The notes under the pieces are model-generated. The model searched no databases and was not told the origin of the DNA. It saw only the letters and a list, made by a program, of their open reading frames with translations. A stretch of 64,000 bases of DNA, from the NCBI RefSeq assembly GCF_018403225.1, contig NZ_BOSG01000002.1:434001-498000 (forward strand), read 5' to 3'. This DNA is from Paenibacillus sp. J23TS9 (GTDB lineage: Bacteria > Bacillota > Bacilli > Paenibacillales > Paenibacillaceae). Made by a program: the position numbers and the translations under genes. Shown piece by piece: positions 57,846 through 64,000 of the stretch (positions within the stretch are counted from its first letter, which is position 1; each line of letters starts with the position of its first letter).

Positions 57846-58868
57846 TTAGGGTTTGTTCACGGCCCGCCACCGCATAAGCAGGTCTGATCGCGCCGAAGCA
57901 GCCACATCAAACCGGTAGCTGCTCAGCAGCTGATCCGTCTTAACCGAAGCAAGCAGCGGATTAGGCTTGATATTAGGGATGACCGGCATTGAAAAGGCTG
58001 TGTTCATGTATGTGGTTTGAGCGCTCTTGGAGAGTACAAAATCAGCAAGCTTCTTCGCGGCCGCCTTATTGCCTCCGTTCTTGAGAATGGAGACCGCACC
58101 GATTTCCCATCCCGCCTGCGGCGGAATGGAAGAGCGGATAGCATATCCGGAGTTGTTAAACCGCAGCTGGTCGCCCAGAAAGCTGACCACTGCCGCGACA
58201 TCTCCTACAGCCAGGCGCTGCGCTGAGGAAATGCCGGAAAAGGTAGTTGATGAGCTCTGCAGCTTTAGCGCATGCATTAGCTCAATGGCCTTTTCCGTTC
58301 CCCGCTCCTGTGCAAGTGAGGCCAGGAGCGTGTAACCTGTCCCGGATGTCTCCGGATCGGGAATCTCAATCTTCCCCTTCAGTTCAGGTCGAAGCAAGTC
58401 CTCGTAGCGCTGCGGAAGAGGGAGCCGTGCGAGCTCGGGATCCTGCTTCCATACCTGCTCATTCACGCCAATTGCCAGCGCGCCCATGTACATACCTGTC
58501 CAGTACCCCTGCTTATCTTTATAAGCCTCAGGGATTTTATCGCTCATTCGCGGCGAATACCGGAGCAGTTTGCCGCTGCTTTTCAGCGACTCATGCAAAT
58601 CCGCAGTCCCTCCCAGCACCACGTCGATGCCGGTTTTGTTCATGGACAGCAGATGATAGCTTGCCTCTCCGCTGGACATCCGGATGACCTCGTACGACTG
58701 GCCTGTTTCTTTCTTAAATTTTTCCAGCAGCATGCGGCCTTCATCCTCCTGAAAAATAACATATACCTTTAGCGGCGGGTTAGCCGTCTTACCCGGATAG
58801 ATCCAGACCAAGACCAATACGAAGGCAGCGGCCAGCACCAAAATCACGCTCCCTTTCCTCATCATCAT
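57846..58868 (-). CDS. Iron/phosphonate-type ABC importer binding protein 2
   Basis: 340 residues from ATG 58868, which follows AAGGGGGGG; a frame to 58976 lacks a site and would cross the palindrome. Residues 1-25 form a membrane anchor or uncleaved signal with no lipobox Cys. The rest is a family 1 solute-binding protein of the FbpA/AfuA class (VYVIFQEDEGRMLLEKFKKET, LGGTADLHESL, SGTGYTLLASLAQERG, VVSFLGDQLRF). It is a clear paralog of the binding protein at 61861-62898. The gene is last in the importer operon, after the ATPase. Confidence 0.88.
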   Translation of the reverse strand: MMMRKGSVILVLAAAFVLVLVWIYPGKTANPPLKVYVIFQEDEGRMLLEKFKKETGQSYEVIRMSSGEASYHLLSMNKTGIDVVLGGTADLHESLKSSGKLLRYSPRMSDKIPEAYKDKQGYWTGMYMGALAIGVNEQVWKQDPELARLPLPQRYEDLLRPELKGKIEIPDPETSGTGYTLLASLAQERGTEKAIELMHALKLQSSSTTFSGISSAQRLAVGDVAAVVSFLGDQLRFNNSGYAIRSSIPPQAGWEIGAVSILKNGGNKAAAKKLADFVLSKSAQTTYMNTAFSMPVIPNIKPNPLLASVKTDQLLSSYRFDVAASARSDLLMRWRAVNKP

Positions 58869-58922
58869 GAATCCCCCCCTTCTGCAGCTGAACTCTCTAA
58901 AGTAAATGTATTTGTAAAGCGT

Positions 58923-58954
58923 CAAAAAGGAAAACAAATTTGTTTTCCTTTTTG
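58923..58954. repeat. Perfect 32-base palindrome upstream of the second binding-protein gene
   Basis: CAAAAAGGAAAACAAA is followed directly by TTTGTTTTCCTTTTTG, a perfect palindrome of 16-base arms without loop. It lies 37 bases after the ATPase gene's stop on the minus strand and 54 bases before the binding-protein start. It could be a hairpin that partly stops transcription, or a protein-binding site. Confidence 0.85.
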
Positions 58955-58991
58955 TGAAACGTATTCCATTGATCATATCCAGTTGTTACGT

Positions 58992-60071
58992 TTAGTTGTC
59001 CTCGGCTTTCATCATGTGTATTTTATCTGCCGTTGCAGCAAAGGTGACCTCGCCCTCATATGAAATATGACCGATATCATAGGCATCTACGATCCATTCC
59101 TTGCCTTCATCATCCAGAATGAAATACCTTTCCTTCTCGCCAAGGAACATGGAAGACTGTACCTTGCCCTTCATATAGAAGTCATAAGCCTCCGGCGGGC
59201 TCATACGCAGCGACTCCGGACGGACGCTAAGGATGACCTTTTCGCCCGTGGACCATAATCCATCGGTCGGGATAGTTGCCTTCCGGCCTTTTCCGTAAGC
59301 AACCGTTGCCATATTTCCCTCCTGGCGTTCAACCACGCCGTCGATGAAATTGGTCGTCCCGATGAAATCGGCCACATAACGGGTCCGCGGTTTATAATAT
59401 ATTTCATGCGGCGTGCCGTATTGGTCAATCTTCCCCTTATTGAAGACCACAATATAGTCCGACATCGACAAGGCCTCCAGCTGATCATGCGTTACATAAA
59501 TGACGGTTAGTCCAAGCTCCTGCTGAATGCCGCGAAGCTCGACCCGGACCTCCTCACGCAGTTTGGCATCAAGGTTGCTTAGAGGCTCATCGAGCAGGAT
59601 GATCGGTGAGTTCATGACGAGCGCTCGCGCCATAGCCACACGCTGCTGCTGGCCTCCGGACATTTCATGCGGATAGCGTTCCTCCAGACCTGTCAGCTTT
59701 ACCTGCGCCAAGGCTGCCTTCACGCGCTGCTGAACCTCTGCCTCCGGACGTTTTTTGATGTCCAGTCCATAAGCCACATTATCAAAAACGGTCATATGCG
59801 GAAAGAGAGCATACTCCTGGAATACCATTGGTGTTCCTCTCTTGTAGGGAGGCAGATCGTTCACGACCTTGCCGTCAATCCACACCTCACCCTGATCCAC
59901 CGTATAAAAACCTGCAATGGAGCGCAATAGCGTTGTTTTGCCGCAGCCGCTAGGTCCCAGGAATGTGATGAATTTCCCCCGCTCGATTTGCAGGTTGATA
60001 TTTTTAAGAACATGATTCTGCCCAAACACTTTATTCACGTCTTTTAAATCAAGCAATACTTGTGACTCCAT
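58992..60071 (-). CDS. Fbp/Pot-type ABC importer ATPase
   Basis: 359 residues from ATG 60071, preceded by GGGAG at eight bases; the in-frame GTG 60080 is less likely. Walker A GPSGCGKTT at 39-47, signature MSGGQ, Walker B ILLDEPLSNLD, H-loop VTHDQ, then a C-terminal TOBE-like beta domain. Typical of ATPases for iron(III), spermidine or phosphonate import. It follows the permease gene by 42 bases. Confidence 0.92.
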   Translation of the reverse strand: MESQVLLDLKDVNKVFGQNHVLKNINLQIERGKFITFLGPSGCGKTTLLRSIAGFYTVDQGEVWIDGKVVNDLPPYKRGTPMVFQEYALFPHMTVFDNVAYGLDIKKRPEAEVQQRVKAALAQVKLTGLEERYPHEMSGGQQQRVAMARALVMNSPIILLDEPLSNLDAKLREEVRVELRGIQQELGLTVIYVTHDQLEALSMSDYIVVFNKGKIDQYGTPHEIYYKPRTRYVADFIGTTNFIDGVVERQEGNMATVAYGKGRKATIPTDGLWSTGEKVILSVRPESLRMSPPEAYDFYMKGKVQSSMFLGEKERYFILDDEGKEWIVDAYDIGHISYEGEVTFAATADKIHMMKAEDN

Positions 60072-60113
60072 AATGTCCACTCCCTGTTTCTCCAGTTTTG
60101 CCTGGGCCCTCTG

Positions 60114-61769
60114 CTAGAAATCGAATATTTTAACCTTGGAGCGGAAAATAAGCTTGATGATGCCGAGCGTACCAAGTGTAGCACCCATCAGACCTACCGC
60201 AACGGCCGCCGCCCAGTAATAGGTTCCGGTCTCCGCGTAGTTGAAGATCGATACGGCCGCAACCACCCATTTGGGCGTAATCAGGAAAATAATCGTGCTT
60301 AAGGTATTCATATTTTTCATAAACGCATAGACAAAGTTGGCTACGACGGTTTTTTGCAGCATTGGAAACACGATGGTCGTCAGTGTCTTACGGCTGTTCG
60401 CACCTAGATTGGTGGCAGCTTCTTCTATCGATTTGTCCACCTGCTTGAAGGAAGCGGTTAATCCTCGGTATCCGACAGGCATTTGCTTGAGCAGCATGGC
60501 AATGACAATCAATGCCGCCGAACCCTGAAGAACAATCGGCCCTTTGCTGAAGGTCACGATGAGAGCCAGGCCGACGAAGGTACCCGGAAGAGCAATAGGT
60601 AGAACCGCACTGAAATCCAGCAGTTTTTTGCCTGGGAACGGCTTGCGAACCACGATATAGGCAAGAACCAGCGCAAAGGCAACGGCCAGGATCGCACTCA
60701 CCAGTGAAAGCACGAGACTGTTAAGAACCGCCGGACTGGAGGAGCTGAATACGACCTTCATCATATGTTCGAGTGTAAAGGTATTGTCACGTCCGAAGTT
60801 TTTCGTAAAGGCAAACAGAATGGTAATCGCGAACATCGAAATAATGAATATGGAAATGATTGTGTTAAAGATAAAGAGCAATAGATCGGTTCTTTTGGAT
60901 GTCGTAATCCGTTTCAGGCCCGATACCGGCTTGCCTGTTACGGTGGAATAAGATCCTTTGGACAATACCTTATTTTGAACCCAGAAAACCAGCAGTGCCG
61001 GAATAACGAGAATGATCCCCATAACGGATGCCAGCCCTGGCTCGTTATTAATGATTTCCCCATAAATTTCCACGGCCAGCAGCGAATAATTGCCGCCAAT
61101 CAGCTTCGGATTCCCAAAGTCGGCAAAACAGTTGATAGCCACCAGCAGAAAAGCATTGATAACACCTGGAAGCGCGAGTTTAAACGTAATCGTCCGAAAC
61201 AGCCGGAAGCCCCGTGCCCCTAAATTTTGTGCCGCGATTTCGAGATTCGGTGAAATGGAACGCAGCACACCGGTAATCGTCATATAAGCCAGTGGGAAAT
61301 ACGAGATCGTCTGGACAATCCACAAGCCCGGCAGGCCATATAAATCCAGTTCAACATGGAATACGGAGTTCATCCAATGCGAAATCATGCCGCCGCGTCC
61401 GAACAAGAGGAGAAAAGCCAGACCGCTCATTACCGATGGGGCCAGCAGCGGAATAAATGCAATAAAACGGAAGAACTTTTTGCCCGCGATATTGCTGTAG
61501 TGAATCGCGTATGCATAAATAAAACCGATGACCGTCGCCGTAAATGCCGACAGTGAGGAACTGACAACCGTATTCAATAATGCCTTCCCGTAGCGGGCTT
61601 TGCTGAAGAACGTGCCCCAGTTATCAAAACCCGAGGTAAAGACAACCACAATTAGCGGGTATATGACAAACAGGATCAATACGATAAAACTGGTCAAAAC
61701 GAGAACAAGGGATGATGGATCTTTAAGGAGTCTCTTTAGCGACTCCCCGGTGCCTTTTTTCTCTTTCAT
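60114..61769 (-). CDS. Fbp-type ABC importer permease, two fused permease domains
   Basis: 551 residues from ATG 61769, with GGTGGAG nine bases upstream; an in-frame GTG at 61784 is the alternative. About twelve membrane helices in two halves, each with an EAA-type coupling loop (IAAQNLGARGFRLFRTITFKL and IEEAATNLGANSRKTLTTIVF). This fused arrangement is that of FbpB/iron(III) and related aminoethylphosphonate or phosphoglycerate-type transporters. Confidence 0.9.
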   Translation of the reverse strand: MKEKKGTGESLKRLLKDPSSLVLVLTSFIVLILFVIYPLIVVVFTSGFDNWGTFFSKARYGKALLNTVVSSSLSAFTATVIGFIYAYAIHYSNIAGKKFFRFIAFIPLLAPSVMSGLAFLLLFGRGGMISHWMNSVFHVELDLYGLPGLWIVQTISYFPLAYMTITGVLRSISPNLEIAAQNLGARGFRLFRTITFKLALPGVINAFLLVAINCFADFGNPKLIGGNYSLLAVEIYGEIINNEPGLASVMGIILVIPALLVFWVQNKVLSKGSYSTVTGKPVSGLKRITTSKRTDLLLFIFNTIISIFIISMFAITILFAFTKNFGRDNTFTLEHMMKVVFSSSSPAVLNSLVLSLVSAILAVAFALVLAYIVVRKPFPGKKLLDFSAVLPIALPGTFVGLALIVTFSKGPIVLQGSAALIVIAMLLKQMPVGYRGLTASFKQVDKSIEEAATNLGANSRKTLTTIVFPMLQKTVVANFVYAFMKNMNTLSTIIFLITPKWVVAAVSIFNYAETGTYYWAAAVAVGLMGATLGTLGIIKLIFRSKVKIFDF

Positions 61770-61807
61770 AGGGGACGACTCCACCTTTCTTCTGTCTATC
61801 CATGAAA

Positions 61808-61836
61808 GGGCAGTACGGTTAGCGCTAAGGCTGCCC
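61808..61836 (-). promoter_or_regulatory. Intercistronic hairpin between binding protein and permease genes
   Basis: GGGCAG (61808-61813) pairs with CTGCCC (61831-61836) around the self-complementary TTAGCGCTAA (61819-61828). No T run follows on the minus strand. Such hairpins often stabilise the upstream binding-protein mRNA. Confidence 0.5.
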
Positions 61837-61860
61837 GCAATGCCCCTTTCCGGCTATCGA

Positions 61861-62898
61861 TTATCTCAAACCTTTCAAAGCGCCTTGCAATTCTTTCCGC
61901 TGATCCGCTGCTTTCCACAGATCATATGAAGAATTATACTTGGTCGATTTGATATCGATGCCGCCTTGTGGAATAGGTACAGAAGGCTTCACGGAAACCG
62001 CATACGCGGATTGCGTATAGATTTCGCCAGGTGTGTTCGTCAGCATGTAATCCATCAGCTTTTTCGCTGCTTTCGTGTTTGGTCCGCCTTTTACAATGGA
62101 CAGGCCGCCGATTTCATAGCCGGCTGCTTCCGGAACGATGCTGTGAATTGGATTGCCTTGGTTTTTAATTTTGAGCTGGTCGCCGAGGAATGTCACACCG
62201 ATGGTGTATTCGCCTTTAGCAGCCTTTTGGATCGGCTCGATGCCGGATTTTGGTCTTTCTTTCAGGTTAGGCAGGAGCTGCTTCATATAGTTCAGCATTT
62301 CATCCTCACCCCATACCTGAGCAAGGGAAGCGACAGCCGTGTATGCCGTCCCTGAGGTTGCAGGGTCGGACATGCCGATCTCGCCCTTGAATTTCGGATC
62401 AAGCAGATCCTTGAATGTTTCAGGATACGGATCGCTGCCGTATTTCTCTTTCCAGCGTTCTTCATTGACACCGATAGCGATTGGATTCAAATAAAACCCG
62501 GTCCAAAAGCCTTCCTTGTCTTTCATGTTCTCTGGAATATCGGATGCATTAGGTGAACTATACGCCTCAAGGGCACCTGCTTTTTTCAGCACTTCATGGG
62601 AATCGGCAGGGCCGCCCATCAAAAAGTCCGCTTGGGGATTCAACATTTCGTTTTGCACACGGGAAACAGCCTCGCCGCTTGGCAACCGGAGAATATCATA
62701 GTCGATGCCTGTTTCTTCTTTGAATTTATCCAGAATCTTACGTGCCTCTTCCTCTTGGAAGATGGAATACACGGTAACTTTTTCTTTGTCTTTACCGCCG
62801 AATACCCCTGATTTATATAAGAAAAATCCTCCAACCAACACAACGATAACCACTGCCAAAATAATGATCGATCCGTTGTTTTTCTTTCTAGCCGCCAT
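61861..62898 (-). CDS. Iron/phosphonate-type ABC importer binding protein 1
   Basis: 345 residues. N-terminal anchor at about 8-27 with no lipobox cysteine. Binding domain of the same class as the 340-aa paralog: VYSIFQEEEARKILDKFKEET, GGPADSHEVL, SGTAYTAVASLAQVWG, and VTFLGDQLKI. It is the first importer gene of the operon, ahead of the permease and ATPase, and is preceded by the unknown anchored protein. Ligand may be iron(III), a phosphonate or an organic phosphate. Confidence 0.9.
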   Translation of the reverse strand: MAARKKNNGSIIILAVVIVVLVGGFFLYKSGVFGGKDKEKVTVYSIFQEEEARKILDKFKEETGIDYDILRLPSGEAVSRVQNEMLNPQADFLMGGPADSHEVLKKAGALEAYSSPNASDIPENMKDKEGFWTGFYLNPIAIGVNEERWKEKYGSDPYPETFKDLLDPKFKGEIGMSDPATSGTAYTAVASLAQVWGEDEMLNYMKQLLPNLKERPKSGIEPIQKAAKGEYTIGVTFLGDQLKIKNQGNPIHSIVPEAAGYEIGGLSIVKGGPNTKAAKKLMDYMLTNTPGEIYTQSAYAVSVKPSVPIPQGGIDIKSTKYNSSYDLWKAADQRKELQGALKGLR

Positions 62899-62923
62899 AC
62901 TTCAAACCATCCCTTCATTATGA

Positions 62924-63709
62924 TCATGAGGCAACGTTAAGTTTGAAATAGGCTCTTTGGTTCGTCTCATCCAGCAAGTCATACACTACCATGTAAGCGC
63001 TGTTAAACCGATCGATATGAAGCCAGTGCTTCTTCCCCTCTTCGGATGCAGTCAGCGAAATGACAAAATGTCGATCCGGCTGCCCTGCCAAATCCTCGAA
63101 ATGGCTGAAATCGATTACGCGGGCCGCCGTCAGAATCTGCACCGTCAGCGCTTTGCGATCTGTCTGGGACAGAGCTGTAATCACACCCTGCTGCAGGGAA
63201 TATACTTCGTTCTCCGGCTTTTGGACCGCCATACCAATGGTGGATGCCGTAAACACCTTATCAATCAGCGTACTTTGCAGCTTGCGGATATTTGCACTCA
63301 CATTCAGTGAATTGACCGATACCTGCCCGAATTGAAAAGCATTTGTCTGTACCTGAAACGGAACATCCTCCTGATCCAGATAGGTAATACTTCCCGTAAG
63401 CAGCAGACGCGGCTCCTTCGTGATCTGTTCCTCTTTGCCTGTGGTCAACAGACTGGAAAAGGATGATTTCAGATTCAGCAGCTCCTTCGGATCATCCAGA
63501 ATCACCTTGCCCAGACCGGGATAGGTGAGATCGATCCGCATCGGAATACCTACGAATCGCTCCGATTGATCCTGCTGGGGCGAAGCCGTACGGACTTTAT
63601 CCATCGGAATCCTGAAGGTATAAGAGCAAATGCCGATCAGCACACAGCCAATGATGACTTGTAACAAAATGAGGCGAAACCATGAAAGCCCTTTCTTTTC
63701 CTCTGGCAT
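62924..63709 (-). CDS. Membrane-anchored protein upstream of the importer (unknown function)
   Basis: 261 residues, AAAGGAGG before ATG 63709. One N-terminal membrane helix (about 10-29) and an extracytoplasmic beta-rich domain. It may be a DUF3919-type protein, but this is a weak memory-based match. It lies between the end of a histidine kinase gene and the first binding-protein gene with short gaps, so it may help sense the imported substrate. Confidence 0.65.
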   Translation of the reverse strand: MPEEKKGLSWFRLILLQVIIGCVLIGICSYTFRIPMDKVRTASPQQDQSERFVGIPMRIDLTYPGLGKVILDDPKELLNLKSSFSSLLTTGKEEQITKEPRLLLTGSITYLDQEDVPFQVQTNAFQFGQVSVNSLNVSANIRKLQSTLIDKVFTASTIGMAVQKPENEVYSLQQGVITALSQTDRKALTVQILTAARVIDFSHFEDLAGQPDRHFVISLTASEEGKKHWLHIDRFNSAYMVVYDLLDETNQRAYFKLNVAS

Positions 63710-63752
63710 TCACTTTAACCTCCTTTTATCTCAAAAAAATAGAAACTTTGTA

Positions 63753-64000
63753 TCAGTTTTGTAACAGCGCTTTCATCGGCATTTCCTTATTGAAAATAAG
63801 TTGTACTTCCGTTCCCTTGCCCGGGCGGCTGACAAGCGAAACCTCGCCGCCCTGAAGCTCCATCAGCTGCTTGCACAGCGGCAATCCGAGGCCATGCGAT
63901 TCCTGGGTGATCACGCGATCCTGCTTGTCTTCCGGAGGAAGAAATATTCTGGACTGGTCCTGCTCCGGAATTCCCTTGCCGTTATCGGCAATTTTGAGAG
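63753..64000 (-). CDS. Sensor histidine kinase, C-terminal part (start outside window)
   Basis: The minus-strand frame reads from base 64000 to a TGA at 63753 and gives 82 C-terminal residues of a HATPase domain: DNGKGIP, then GLGLPLCKQL and GGEVSLVSRPGKGTEVQL. The rest lies outside the window. Only 43 bases separate it from the anchored protein, so it probably controls the importer operon, with its response regulator further upstream. Confidence 0.85.
   Translation of the reverse strand, partial: LKIADNGKGIPEQDQSRIFLPPEDKQDRVITQESHGLGLPLCKQLMELQGGEVSLVSRPGKGTEVQLIFNKEMPMKALLQN

Overview
The window looks like chromosomal DNA of an endospore-forming Bacillales bacterium, most likely Paenibacillus. 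Evidence: about 50% GC, strong AGGAGG-type ribosome binding sites, several TTG/GTG starts, spore genes (CotH kinase, CotB-type coat proteins, a BclB-type collagen-like exosporium protein), a Bce-type peptide-detoxification module, PerR boxes at catalase, and large secreted repeat proteins (BIG2 domains; a copper-amine-oxidase-like stalk domain). No rRNA, tRNA, CRISPR array, phage or insertion sequence was seen.

Layout. 1-11.2 kb: a divergent membrane/cytoskeleton-like locus. The minus-strand operon encodes a membrane-anchored vWA protein, a 1129-aa tubulin/FtsZ-like protein (Tubulin_2 type), an 817-aa coiled-coil protein and a small membrane protein cut by the window edge. The plus-strand operon encodes a small one-TM protein, a zinc-ribbon two-TM protein and a membrane-anchored 588-aa protein. 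11.2-18.5 kb: an intergenic palindromic repeat, a nine-repeat BIG2 surface protein, a class C serine hydrolase, an RsiV-like secreted protein, a FrnE/DsbA-like oxidoreductase and a MATE exporter. 18.7-25.7 kb: a sugar operon (two permeases, lipoprotein binding protein, LacI regulator, BadF/NAGK-type kinase, GH4 phospho-glycosidase). 25.7-30.3 kb: RclA-type flavoprotein, Bcr/CflA exporter, PNPOx-like protein, GNAT acetyltransferase, YugN-like protein. 30.4-34.3 kb: a 1122-aa secreted protein with eight repeats and a small membrane protein. 34.4-40 kb: collagen-like exosporium protein flanked by two glycosyltransferases and a methyltransferase, a plausible spore-surface glycosylation locus. 40-46.4 kb: PerR-type catalase and a complete BceRS-BceAB module. 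46.4-49.4 kb: cotH divergent from two CotB-domain genes. 49.5-57.8 kb: LAL (MalT-like LuxR) regulator, an OmpR/HK two-component system, and a two-gene ABC exporter whose first gene carries a frameshift. 57.8-64 kb: an Fbp-type ABC importer with two paralogous binding proteins, a membrane-anchored protein of unknown function and the end of a histidine kinase.

How the genes work together. The sugar operon fits import of a beta-glucoside or chitobiose-like sugar, ATP-dependent phosphorylation by the kinase and cleavage by the GH4 enzyme, under LacI control. CotH is expected to phosphorylate CotB-type coat proteins encoded next to it. The GT/methyltransferase genes probably decorate the collagen-like spike. 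The most interesting part is the tubulin-like/vWA locus: its architecture suggests a nucleotide-dependent membrane-associated filament system whose function is not known to me.
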